From NCBI GenBank assembly GCA_965213765.1, contig OZ243926.1, positions 3,038,001-3,102,000 of the forward strand: a stretch of DNA of 64,000 nt, given 5' to 3'. Shown here one piece after another: positions 8,945 through 16,993 of this stretch. A program made the position numbers and the translations under genes. The stretch is from JAJDXO01 sp965213765. GTDB lineage: Bacteria; Pseudomonadota; Alphaproteobacteria; Rhodospirillales; UBA2165. The stretch's first letter is position 1. Each line of letters opens with the position of its first letter. The notes beneath the pieces are model-generated. The model did no database searches. It saw only the letters and a list, made by a program, of their open reading frames with translations, and was not told the origin of the DNA.

Positions 8945-9955
8945 TCAGGTCTCGACGTGCGGGTCGTTCAGCGCTTCGGCCAGCCGGGCTTGATTCCGGT
9001 CGCGGCCGGGTAGGCCGATCCGCAGCCATCGGGGATGGGACGGGAAGTATCGGGTCAAAATCCCGTTTCGCGCGAGGTGTTCATATATCCGCCCGGCGTC
9101 ATCGGCCTCGACCAGCCTGAACAGATCGGTGCCGCCGATGACGGTTAAGTTCTTGCCGGCGAGGAGGAGGTCCAGCTGCCGGCGGGCGTCGCCGAGGGTT
9201 TGCCGCATATTCTCCTGCCACCGGCGATCCGAAAGGGCGCGAACGCCGATGGTTATGGCCGGCCCGCTCACGGCCCACGGGCCCAACCTCTCGCGAATCG
9301 CGGAAATGACTTCCGGTTCACCGGCCGCAAATCCGAGACGCAGGCCGGCCAGTCCGAAAAACTTTCCCAGGGACCGGAGGACCACCAGGCCCGGAAGAGG
9401 AAGGAGCGGTGCGGTCGAGAAATCCGGCGCAACGTCGGCGAAGGCTTCGTCGACGATCAGCAGCCCGCCGCGCTGAAACAGCTCGTCCGCCGCTTCAGCC
9501 AGCGCCGATGCCGGACTCAGCCTCCCGTCCGGGTTGTTGGGATTGACGGCAACCACGACATCGGCGGCCAGAGCGTGTGAAAGAGAGCTCACTTCTGATA
9601 CCGAATGTCCGGCATGACGCCAGCAAGCCGCATGCTCTTCGTATGTCGGGCCCAGCACGGCAACCGTCGATGGCTCGCGAAGATGAGGGAGAATTTGGAT
9701 GATTGCCTGTGTGCCGGGTGCGGCGACCACCGATGTGGCGGGGTCCAGACCGTAGGCGGATCTCGCAGCCAGCAGAAGCCCGCCCAGGTCGCCGTCATGG
9801 GGCAATCGGCGGATTAGGTCGGGTTGGATGGTCAGGGCGTCATAAGCGAAGGGATTGATCCCGGTGGATAGGTCCAGCCATCCCTCGGGAGGCTCGCCGA
9901 ATGCGGCGGATGCCTGATCCAGCCGGCCGCCGTGATGAAGGGGAGCATTGGCCAC
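8945..9955 (-). CDS. cobC: L-threonine-O-3-phosphate decarboxylase-like PLP enzyme
   Basis: Fold-type I aminotransferase-like enzyme that provides aminopropanol (phosphate) for the B12 nucleotide loop. The 336-residue protein has WLDLSTGINPFAY near residue 26, the substrate/PLP segment NPNNPDG near residue 137, LLIVDEAFAD near residue 165, and SLGKFFGLAGLRLG, where the Lys is the expected Schiff-base lysine. The start is GTG at 9955 (MANAPLHHGG), the first usable start in frame. It lies 15 bases downstream of btuD and directly upstream of cobD, so it probably shares their transcript. Confidence 0.9.
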   Translation of the reverse strand: MANAPLHHGGRLDQASAAFGEPPEGWLDLSTGINPFAYDALTIQPDLIRRLPHDGDLGGLLLAARSAYGLDPATSVVAAPGTQAIIQILPHLREPSTVAVLGPTYEEHAACWRHAGHSVSEVSSLSHALAADVVVAVNPNNPDGRLSPASALAEAADELFQRGGLLIVDEAFADVAPDFSTAPLLPLPGLVVLRSLGKFFGLAGLRLGFAAGEPEVISAIRERLGPWAVSGPAITIGVRALSDRRWQENMRQTLGDARRQLDLLLAGKNLTVIGGTDLFRLVEADDAGRIYEHLARNGILTRYFPSHPRWLRIGLPGRDRNQARLAEALNDPHVET

Positions 9956-9970
9956 GGGGATACCGGCCGC

Positions 9971-10795
9971 CTAGGCCGACCTCTTGCCGGTCGGCGCCTC
10001 AAAAGGCCGTGCCGGAGGTTGGGCCGGCCCGATGGGGACGACGATCCGGTTGCCGCCATCACCGTGAATTTGCGCTTCGATCCCGTAAACCCGGGCCAAC
10101 CGTTCTTCAGTCAGAACGCGCGCAGCTTGGTCGTCAGCGACGACCCGGCCGCCGGCCATCAGCACGATCCGGTCGCAGTACCGGAGCGCCAGCGTCAGGT
10201 CATGGAGGACGACAACCACGCTCCGGCCCCGACGGGCGAGGTCCTTCAGCAGCTGCATGATTTGCAGCTGATGTCCCGGGTCGAGGCCCGAAACCGGCTC
10301 GTCGGCCAACAGGATCGGCGCCTCGACGGCCAACGCGGAAGCCAGCAGCATCCGAATTCTCTCACCACCGGACAAGGTGGGGGCGTGGCGGTCCCGAAGA
10401 TGGACGATATCCGTCTCTTCGAGCACCCGCTCGATGACCGTCCAATCGCGCCGTCCGAGACCACGGAACGTACTCGAATAGGGCAGCCGTCCGAGGCCGA
10501 CGATCCGCTCGACGCTCATCGGCCAGTGTACGCCCGCATTCTGCGCCAGATACGCAACCTCGCGCGCGATCTCCGGGCGCGACAGGGTTGCCACAGGGCG
10601 CCCGTTCACGTGAACGCCTCCGCGGTCGGGATTTATCAGATTGACCAGGCAACGAAGCAGGGTGGTCTTTCCGGCGCCGTTGGGTCCGATCAGGCCGACG
10701 ATCTCTCCATCCGCCAGAGACAAACCGGCCTCCCGCAAAATGGTTGTCCCGCTCCGGATGACGGTCAGTCCATTTGCATGGAGAAGACAACTCAT
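9971..10795 (-). CDS. btuD: Cobalamin ABC transporter ATP-binding protein
   Basis: ATPase of the BtuCDF-type corrinoid importer. The 274-residue protein has Walker A GPNGAGKT, Q-loop YLAQNAG, the ABC signature as LSGGERIR and Walker B ILLADEP followed by the H-loop VVLHDL. FecE/BtuD family members are hard to separate by sequence alone; the B12 assignment rests on its neighbours (cobC, cobD, and btuB/btuF/btuC with a riboswitch across the island). The first codons (MSCLL) are island-derived up to the att core, after which native HANGLTVIR follows. On the far side of the island the original start survives as MSVLHANG. It is intact but severed from its riboswitch-led operon. Confidence 0.9.
   Translation of the reverse strand: MSCLLHANGLTVIRSGTTILREAGLSLADGEIVGLIGPNGAGKTTLLRCLVNLINPDRGGVHVNGRPVATLSRPEIAREVAYLAQNAGVHWPMSVERIVGLGRLPYSSTFRGLGRRDWTVIERVLEETDIVHLRDRHAPTLSGGERIRMLLASALAVEAPILLADEPVSGLDPGHQLQIMQLLKDLARRGRSVVVVLHDLTLALRYCDRIVLMAGGRVVADDQAARVLTEERLARVYGIEAQIHGDGGNRIVVPIGPAQPPARPFEAPTGKRSA
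10769..10783. repeat. attL-type core of the integrated island (15-bp direct repeat)
   Basis: TCCATTTGCATGGAG occurs here and again, identically and in the same orientation, at 27183-27197. It lies within btuD codons 5-9. The core has partial dyad symmetry (CCAT....ATGG), as is usual for tyrosine-recombinase crossover sites. Sequence to the left is btuD coding; sequence to the right is island DNA, with integrase genes beginning about 250 bp away. Confidence 0.9.
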
Positions 10796-10815
10796 TTTGT
10801 CGCTACCATGACCCG

Positions 10816-10929
10816 CATGCGCTGGAATGCGCTGGTTCTATATAACTTGTTGTAAAACATATTAAAAAATCATTTCTCTATCCATCCAGACCCTTGCATC
10901 CATGTCCTGAATGCGCTCCAATGCGCCCC
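10816..10929. repeat. Two pairs of tandem 10-bp repeats near the left end of the island
   Basis: CATGCGCTGG followed by AATGCGCTGG at 10816-10835, and AATGCGCTCC followed by AATGCGCCCC at 10910-10929. A single AATGCGCTG lies near the right end at 27076-27084. Paired CATGCGCTGG/CATGCGCACC also appear inside the island at 17628-17647. Spacing and position between the core site and the integrase gene suggest integrase arm-type binding sites; this is inference. Confidence 0.55.
10840..10868 (-). promoter_or_regulatory. Candidate promoter at the island edge reading into btuD
   Basis: On the minus strand TTTTTA (10868-10863) and TTATAT (10845-10840) are separated by 17 bases in an AT-rich stretch 45-75 bases upstream of the btuD ATG. 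Neither hexamer is a close consensus match. Since the island has removed the riboswitch-led promoter, some promoter must lie here or further inside the island if btuD-cobC-cobD are transcribed. Confidence 0.3.
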
Positions 10930-11033
10930 AATTTCCAGCCGGTCGCTTTCGGTTTGCTTACTTGGTGTGCGGCCCATCTCGACTTCCCGAACCAGCTTCC
11001 GGCAGCCCGGTCGAGAAACGAAGGAACGAGGAC

Positions 11034-12218
11034 ATGCCCGAACGCCAGCACCGAACGCTCACCAAACGCATCGTGGACCGCCTCGCCGTCAACGGCAAGG
11101 ACGTGGTGTATTGGGACTCGGATCTGCCTGGCTTCGGGATCCGGGTTTACGCGAGCGGGCGCAAGGTTTACGTGGTGCAGACGCGGGCCAACGGCAAGTC
11201 CATCCGGGCAACGATCGGCCGGCACGGGGACATCGCGCCCGACGAAGCGCGCAGGCAGGCGGCGAAGCTCCTCGCGTGCATCAAGGCCGGACAGCCGCTT
11301 GTCGAGCCGGAACCCCAACCGGAGCCGACCGTGACGGACCTTGCGGAACGCTACCAGCGCGAGTACGTCGCGATGCACTGCAAGCCCCTCACCGTGAGCC
11401 ACTACGGCCTCATGCTAAAGAATCACATCGTGCCGGGCCTGGGGGAACTTCTTGTGTCGGAAGTCGAGCGCAAGGACATCCTCAAGTTCCAGTTCGCACT
11501 GAACAAGATGCCCACGGCAGCGAACCGTTGTGTCGACATCCTGGTGAAGATGTTCAGCTTGGCGGAGCTTTGGGAGATGCGTCCGCCGGGGCGCAACCCC
11601 TGCAAGTCGGTGCGCCGATACAAGGTCGATCCCCACAAGGAGCGGTTTCTGACGCCCGAGGAACTCGCGCGGCTCGGGCGCACCCTCGATGTCGCGCCCG
11701 AGAAGCGGCTCGCCTCCCGGCACGCGGCGGCGGCGATCCGGCTGCTGGTGCTGACCGGGTGCCGGCGCAACGAGATCATGGGGCTCGCCTGGGACGACCT
11801 CGACTTTGAGGCGGGCAAAATGCGGCTCGCGGACAGCAAAACGGGTCCGCGCATCATCCCGATGCCGCCCGCGGCGGCGGAGGTGCTGGCAGAGTTGCCG
11901 CGCATCCCGGGCAATCGATGGGTGTTCCCCGGCCGGAAGAAGGGCGCCCATCAAACTAATATCAACGATTCCTGGTCCCGCGTTCGCAAGCACGCCGGTC
12001 TCGACGGCGTCCGCCTTCATGACTTGCGTCATACCTTTGCCAGCAGGGCGCTCGCGCTCGGCGAGGGATTGCCGATGATCGGCGAACTGCTCGGCCACCG
12101 GAAGATCGAGACGACCGCGCGCTATGCGCATCTCGCCCGGGAGTCGGTGCGGGCCTCGACGGCCAAGGTCGCCGAGAGCATCGGCGCTGACATCCTGACA
12201 GAGCGGGCCGGACCATGA
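11034..12218 (+). CDS. Tyrosine recombinase (integrase) A
   Basis: Probable site-specific integrase of the island. The 394-residue protein has an N-terminal arm-binding domain of the DUF4102 type (YWDSDLPGFGIRVYASG), a core-binding SAM-like domain, and a catalytic domain with Arg in TGCRRNEI near residue 243, HDLRHTF near residue 329, the His of LLGHRKIETT, and the presumed nucleophile in ARYAHLA near residue 363. The ATG at 11034 follows AAGGA by eight bases; an upstream in-frame start at 10911 would overlap the repeat pair. It lies next to the left core site, as integrases usually do, and 45 bases before a related second recombinase. Confidence 0.93.
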   Translation: MPERQHRTLTKRIVDRLAVNGKDVVYWDSDLPGFGIRVYASGRKVYVVQTRANGKSIRATIGRHGDIAPDEARRQAAKLLACIKAGQPLVEPEPQPEPTVTDLAERYQREYVAMHCKPLTVSHYGLMLKNHIVPGLGELLVSEVERKDILKFQFALNKMPTAANRCVDILVKMFSLAELWEMRPPGRNPCKSVRRYKVDPHKERFLTPEELARLGRTLDVAPEKRLASRHAAAAIRLLVLTGCRRNEIMGLAWDDLDFEAGKMRLADSKTGPRIIPMPPAAAEVLAELPRIPGNRWVFPGRKKGAHQTNINDSWSRVRKHAGLDGVRLHDLRHTFASRALALGEGLPMIGELLGHRKIETTARYAHLARESVRASTAKVAESIGADILTERAGP

Positions 12219-12261
12219 ATTGCGCCACGGGATTGATGGAAGCAGGGAACGGAGACGGACG

Positions 12262-13467
12262 ATGGCGAGGCTGAATCGCAAATCCATTTCGAGACGGACC
12301 GTGGAGGCGCTGCCGGTGGGCGAGCGCGAGGTGGTCTACTGGGACTCGAATCTTCAGGGCTTCGGGGTCCGTGTGTATCCGTCCGGCTCGAAAGTTTACC
12401 TCGTGCAGACGCGCGCGAGCGGCAAGTCCCGGCGCCTGACCGTCGGGCGACACGGCCTCATGACGGCGGCCCAGGCGCGAACCAAGGCCGCACGGATCAT
12501 CTCCGACATCAAGGCCGACAGGGAGCCGGTGCTCGATGACGGCGCATCGCCTGCGGACGCCGGCCCCACGGTCGCGGAGGTGGCGGAGCGCTACATGACC
12601 GAGCACGTCAAGGTGCGCTGCAAGCCGACCACGGTGCGCCAGTGCCGGTACATGCTCGACCGCCACATTCTGCCCGCTCTCGGCTTGGTGCGTCTCGGGG
12701 AGGTCGGGCGGGAGCGCGTCGCGGCCCTTCACTACAGTCTGCACCAGACGCCGGTGACGGCAAACAAGGTCGTGGACATGCTCTCACGGCTCTTCTACAT
12801 GGCCGAGCTGTGGGGGGTCGCTCCGGAGGGCGGCAACCCGTGCCGGTTCGTGCGCAAGTATCAGGAGAAGAGTTGTGAGCGCTTCCTCTCCGAGGAGGAG
12901 TTCCGGCGACTCGGGCGCACGCTCGACGCGGTCGAGGCCGAAGGCAGGGTCCATCCGAGCGCGGTGGCGGCGTTCCGACTGCTGATGCTCACTGGCTGCC
13001 GGCGCAACGAAATCCTGACGCTGCGCTGGGAGGACGTGGACCTCGATGCGGGCGAACTCAGATTGCGCGACGCGAAGACTGGTGCGCGTTTGGTCGCCCT
13101 GTCTCCCCCGGCGCGGTGGGTGCTCGCGAACCTGCCGCGCCTGCCCGGCAATCCCTGGGTGATTTCCGGGGCGAGGCCCGGTACCCATCTGAGCAACCTC
13201 AACAACGGCTGGCTAGTGGTGCGCAAACGCGCGGATCTGAAGGACGTGCGGATCCACGATCTGAGACACTCATTCGCGAGCAGGGCGCTGGCGCTCGGAG
13301 AAAGCTTGCCGATGATCGGCAAGATGCTTGGTCACCGAAAAGTGCAGACGACGGCGCGCTACGCGCACCTTGCGCGCGATTCGGTGAAGGCATCGGCCGC
13401 GCGGGTCGCCGAGAGCCTGCGTGCGGATCTGGCGGGCGAGACCGAACCCCCGTCCCTTGAGCCATGA
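12262..13467 (+). CDS. Tyrosine recombinase (integrase) B
   Basis: A 401-residue paralogue of the preceding gene with the same order of domains: arm-binding (YWDSNLQGFGVRVYPSG), core-binding, and catalytic with TGCRRNEI near residue 244, HDLRHSF near 332, LGHRKVQTT and ARYAHLA near 366. All catalytic positions visible in copy A are also present here, so both copies appear functional. Alignment by eye suggests roughly half the residues are identical, so the duplication is old or the two were acquired separately. The ATG at 12262 is chosen over a TTG at 12220. Its stop overlaps the next small reading frame (ATGA). Confidence 0.92.
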   Translation: MARLNRKSISRRTVEALPVGEREVVYWDSNLQGFGVRVYPSGSKVYLVQTRASGKSRRLTVGRHGLMTAAQARTKAARIISDIKADREPVLDDGASPADAGPTVAEVAERYMTEHVKVRCKPTTVRQCRYMLDRHILPALGLVRLGEVGRERVAALHYSLHQTPVTANKVVDMLSRLFYMAELWGVAPEGGNPCRFVRKYQEKSCERFLSEEEFRRLGRTLDAVEAEGRVHPSAVAAFRLLMLTGCRRNEILTLRWEDVDLDAGELRLRDAKTGARLVALSPPARWVLANLPRLPGNPWVISGARPGTHLSNLNNGWLVVRKRADLKDVRIHDLRHSFASRALALGESLPMIGKMLGHRKVQTTARYAHLARDSVKASAARVAESLRADLAGETEPPSLEP

Positions 13468-13634
13468 CCGTCGACCGCACCGTCGCAGCGTGCATCCTCG
13501 CGGCGGCCTCCGCTCTTGCGCTTGCCGGTACCGGCCGGACCGAGACATGGCGCGGGCTGCCGCACGTGTCTGGCTGGCCATTCACGCGTGGGTCCACTCA
13601 GCTGCTTCCGGGTAGATTGTCGCCGTCGGCATAA
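13464..13634 (+). CDS. Possible small secreted or membrane protein (56 aa)
   Basis: Short reading frame whose ATG overlaps the integrase B TGA as ATGA, suggesting translational coupling. The product begins MTVDRTVAACILAAASALAL, a short basic start followed by a hydrophobic run like a signal peptide or single membrane span, ending with about 30 polar residues. No family recognised. Only the overlap and the hydrophobic segment support it; it may not be expressed. Confidence 0.35.
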   Translation: MTVDRTVAACILAAASALALAGTGRTETWRGLPHVSGWPFTRGSTQLLPGRLSPSA

Positions 13635-13808
13635 ACACCCATAAGTCCTGCCCCCCGCCTGTCGCGCTGCCGGTCCGCCCCCGGGCTCCACCGCCGCGCC
13701 CTTCGCCGTCGAGAGGAGATGCCTGGCCGTGAGCGGGGCGGCGGCGGGGATGCCCGGGGGAGGGCGTCCGTCCGCCGCAATCCACCACAGCAAGATGGAG
13801 ACGGCACC

Positions 13809-14135
13809 ATGACGGCAGCACTGGCAATACCCGGCAACACGGCGGAAACCTTCCTGGTTCATTTCTTCGGCACCGGCCTGACGGACGACCGGTACGTCGT
13901 CGAACGGTACCGGGCTCGCGCGGACGGCCACATTATTCCCGCCCCCGCCGAGGCCCCCAAAGCGAAGGGCCGCGGCAAGGCGAAGAACATGGTCGTCTCG
14001 CGCAAGCAGGCCGAGGCGATGCGCCCCGGTCGCACGGAGATCATCATCTGCACCGGGCTCAGCACCCGCGGCGGCAGACAGGCTTGGGGGAGCGTGGCCC
14101 TGGGCCTATTCTGCGACCGCCGCCAGAAGGGCTGA
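13809..14135 (+). CDS. Hypothetical protein (108 aa), island cargo
   Basis: Product not recognised. It starts MTAALAIPGNTAETFLVHFF and has a basic Ala/Lys segment in the middle (EAPKAKGRGKAKN), then RKQAEAMRPGRTEIIICTG and a C-terminal basic tail. The ATG at 13809 is preferred because the longer frame from 13719 begins with low-complexity Gly/Arg sequence. It lies between integrase B and the CxxC-repeat protein and reads in the same direction. Confidence 0.55.
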   Translation: MTAALAIPGNTAETFLVHFFGTGLTDDRYVVERYRARADGHIIPAPAEAPKAKGRGKAKNMVVSRKQAEAMRPGRTEIIICTGLSTRGGRQAWGSVALGLFCDRRQKG

Positions 14136-14259
14136 CCGCCCCCTTTCCCGGACGTCCAGCCGTCCCGCCCCCGCCTTGTCGTGGGCCTGTCCCGGCCGCC
14201 GGGCCGGGGCCGGCGGCGGGACGTCCGCTTTTTTCTTTCCCCCACGAATGGAGGACGGC

Positions 14260-15309
14260 ATGGCCTATGCCGATCCGGCGGTCCGCCGTCAGCGGGACCG
14301 CGAGCGTGTCGCCCGGCGTAAAGCTGCCGGCATCTGCACCAAGTGCAAAGCTCCCGCACGCCCCGGGCGCACGACCTGCGAGCCCTGCGCCGGGAAGCAC
14401 CGGGCCGGGGACCGCGCCCGTCACGCCAGGGCAAAGGCCGAGGGGATTCCATATGGCGGACGCGACCCGGAAGCCCGGCGCCTGGCCGGCCGGAAGCGCA
14501 GCCGCCGGCGAGCCGAGACCCGCCGGGCCGCCGGGTTATGCGTCCGCTGCGGGCATGTCCCGCCCGGGGAGGGCCGGTCGATGTGCGAGCCCTGCCGCGA
14601 GGATCGCCGGGCCGGAAAACGGGCATTCCATGCCGAACGCCGCGCTGCCGGTTTGTGTGTCCAGTGCGCGACGCCCGCGCCCGGCGGCAAGGCCTATTGC
14701 GATCCCTGCGCCAAGACCCGCTCCAGGCGCCGGAACCTCAAGGCGAAGCGGGAGGCCGATCGCCGCAGATATTCCGAGCGGCGCGCCAGGGGCGATTGTA
14801 CATCATGCGGCAACCCGGCAAACGGGGCTGCCGAGTGCCGGGCCTGCCGCGAGGCTGCCCGCGCCCGCTACGATGCCCGACGGGCCGCCGGAATCTGTGT
14901 CAAGTGCCAAACCCCTACCTATGGCGGCGCCACCTACTGCGGCCCTTGCGCCGTGGCCAAGGAAGAACGCCGCGACCGCGAGGCGGAATACGCCGCCAAG
15001 CGTGCCCGCTATTCCGAAAGGCGGGCCAAGGGCCGATGCGTCGCCTGCAATGCGCCGTCACCGGGGGTGGCGCGCTGCGAGCCCTGTTCCCGCAAACATC
15101 GGGAGAGCTCGGGCGCATTCCGGGGCATCCCGGTCTGGGATCCCACCTGGACGGTGATCGAGATCGCCACCGGCCGGGATCTCGGAACCTATGACAGCGA
15201 GGCCGAAATCGCGCTCTGTCTCGCCTTCGAAAAGCTGGAGCGCGAACAGGTCGAGGTGATCTCCGACATCAGTCAAATGACGACTCTTACCGCGCCCAGT
15301 TGGTGGTGA
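14260..15309 (+). CDS. Six-repeat CxxC zinc-knuckle protein
   Basis: A 349-residue, highly basic protein with 24 cysteines in six units of C-x2-C-x(9-11)-C-x2-C at residues 26-43, 94-112, 133-150, 180-196, 213-230 and 260-276. Each unit is led by a G[LI]C- or G[RD]C-type start and followed by an Arg-rich, probably helical linker such as YSERRAKG. The C-terminal 70 residues are different and acidic (VWDPTWTVIEIATGRDLG, then AEIALCLAFEKLEREQVEVISD). Each unit would fit a treble-clef or ribbon zinc site, so a nucleic-acid-binding role is inferred. The ATG at 14260 has GGAGG just upstream. No named family is recognised. Confidence 0.75.
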   Translation: MAYADPAVRRQRDRERVARRKAAGICTKCKAPARPGRTTCEPCAGKHRAGDRARHARAKAEGIPYGGRDPEARRLAGRKRSRRRAETRRAAGLCVRCGHVPPGEGRSMCEPCREDRRAGKRAFHAERRAAGLCVQCATPAPGGKAYCDPCAKTRSRRRNLKAKREADRRRYSERRARGDCTSCGNPANGAAECRACREAARARYDARRAAGICVKCQTPTYGGATYCGPCAVAKEERRDREAEYAAKRARYSERRAKGRCVACNAPSPGVARCEPCSRKHRESSGAFRGIPVWDPTWTVIEIATGRDLGTYDSEAEIALCLAFEKLEREQVEVISDISQMTTLTAPSWW

Positions 15310-15499
15310 GCCGGCCCCAACGCGACCGAAGGGGAATCCCCACCAATACCGCGTGTCTGCCTGACGACCCGGCTTATCGCTTCCATCCGGCTGTCGACGA
15401 CAAGGACGAACTGCCGCAGATCCGATGTGGTGGACGCCTCCTCCAGACGGCATCCCACTATGTGCCATGTTGGAGGGGTCACCAATACCAACAGAAGGA

Positions 15500-15650
15500 G
15501 AAGGCGTCCACGGATCAGGCTAGCATCATCGGGATCGATCTGGGAAGCATGGTTTTCAGCTTCACGGTGCTCGGTCTCGACCGCGCCGCCTGGACCACAT
15601 TCGCCGCCCACTGTCGGCGCCGGCGGCCCGACCGGCAGCACCCTGCACTG
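15500..15650 (+). pseudogene. IS110-family transposase 5' remnant
   Basis: The plus-strand frame reads ASIIGIDLGSMVFSFTVLGL followed by a degraded stretch, resembling the start of IS110-type DEDD transposases (IIGIDLGK..FH). The similarity is lost around 15650, exactly where the minus-strand truncated recombinase loses its own similarity, so the two remnants meet there. The 190 bases before it, from the end of the CxxC protein, hold no recognisable gene. Confidence 0.55.
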
Positions 15651-16852
15651 ATCCGCGCCGGATGGCGTGATTTGCCCGAGACGCGGATCGTAGCCCTGTC
15701 CCAGTCGATATCACCGAGGCGCAGGGCGACGATATCGCCGGGCCGTAGCGCCAACCGTGCAAGCAGCAGCAGGATCGCGCGGTCGCGTACGCTCAAGGGG
15801 TCATTGCCGCAGCACGCAATCGTGCGCTCGATGTCTTCGGCCGGGATGTACCGTGGGAGACTGGACAGCCGCCACACCGGCACCGTGGGCACTGCCCCGA
15901 TCAGGGCTGGTGCGATGCTACCTTCCGATACCAAGAACCGAAGGTACATCCGCATCACGGTTGTTAGCCGCCGGGCGTAAGCGCGCGACCAGGGCTGCAT
16001 CTGTTCGAACAACACCCGCCGGATCAGTGCCGCGTCATAGGTCGCCGGATCGTCGCCAAGGCGAGGCAGGATCTCTGCGATTAAGCGGATGTGCTGCCTT
16101 ATGGTCCCCGGGCCGATGCCGCGATTGCATTCAAGCCAAGCGGCGTACCTCTTGAGGCGACCTGGCAGGGTCGGCTCCCCCTGGACAGGTTCCAGGGGTT
16201 CAATCCGCCCGATGGCAACGAGATGATTCAAGAAGCCGCGTATTTCGGTTTCGTAAGCGGGTTTGGATGATCGCGACTTCTGACCGCAAAACACGCCGGG
16301 GATGGAGCAGACGAACTCCCTGCGCCGGTATCGTGCACGGACCTCTGGTGACAGGTCGCATAGGCGAAGCCGTGACAAGTGGAGCCAGACAAGGAGACCG
16401 CCACATCCATGGCGGTACAGATCGATAGTTGCAGTCGCGTAGCCATCCCGGCGCAAGCCCGCGAGGAATGCACCCAGCAGCCGGAAGTTTTCGTCGAGCT
16501 CGCCGGGCGTGTCGATGCGCCCCGTTCGCTCAAGGAAGCGGATGAACGTCATTAGCTTGGACGACGTCCGGCACTTGCGCCAACGGCGAAGCCGGACCGG
16601 TGCTGACGATGCGCCACAACGGCAGTCGTGCTGCAAAAACCGGTCGATGACTGTGCCGTCGACTGTCTTGAGCTCGATACCGGCGAGTTCGAGCCAGATC
16701 AGAAAATGGCGAGCGGCATACCGGTATTTTCGGAACTGACTTTCGGCAGCCGTGCCGCGACGACGGAGATCGTCAATGAAGGCGAGGTTGATGACGTTGA
16801 AGCTAGCCAGTGCGGCGCTGCCCAAGGATCGGCTGTTGGATGTCGTAGACAA
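15650..16852 (-). pseudogene. Third tyrosine recombinase, 3'-truncated
   Basis: The minus-strand frame opens at TTG 16852 behind GGAGG and encodes an N-terminal SAM-like core-binding region and the beginning of a catalytic domain: IPAEDIERTIACC, then DRAILLLLARLALRPGDIVALRLGDIDW, which contains the first catalytic Arg, and TIRVSGKS with the catalytic Lys. After that the frame continues to 15515 with unrelated sequence, and the HxxR, His and Tyr motifs are missing. It resembles the large recombinases found in multi-recombinase (RIT-like) elements rather than the two island integrases. Inactivated by the IS110-related junction. Confidence 0.8.
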
Positions 16853-16913
16853 TATTCGTCCTCCACTTGCATGAGTGAGAGAACGACTCTGTCGGAAAGT
16901 GAGCCGCGGAACT

Positions 16914-16993
16914 AATGCCGAGTGAACGCGCGACAGAACCGCCGGTCGCAGCGGTCTGCCGCACGCTACTCGGCATTACCAACTTCTCGGCAT
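16914..16993. repeat. Clustered ATGCCGAG repeats upstream of the truncated recombinase
   Basis: AATGCCGAGT at 16914-16923, its inverted copy ACTCGGCATT at 16968-16977 and a further CTCGGCAT at 16986-16993. Two copies point one way and one the other, 60-140 bases upstream of the recombinase start. This resembles terminal recognition sites of recombinase-type elements; inference only. Confidence 0.45.

Noticed and set aside
9971..10795. The ATPase considered as a siderophore (FecE-type) transporter.
   Set aside because: The sequence alone would allow it, but reconstruction of the btuC-btuD junction and the riboswitches support B12.
14084..15194. Long frames overlapping the CxxC-repeat gene in the other two plus-strand frames.
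   Set aside because: They are Pro/Arg/Ala-rich out-of-frame readings; the regular cysteine repeats exist in one frame only.
11034..16852. The three recombinase genes considered as one RIT (recombinase-in-trio) element.
   Set aside because: The third gene lies 2 kb away, on the opposite strand, is truncated and of another subtype; the first two are arm-domain island integrases.
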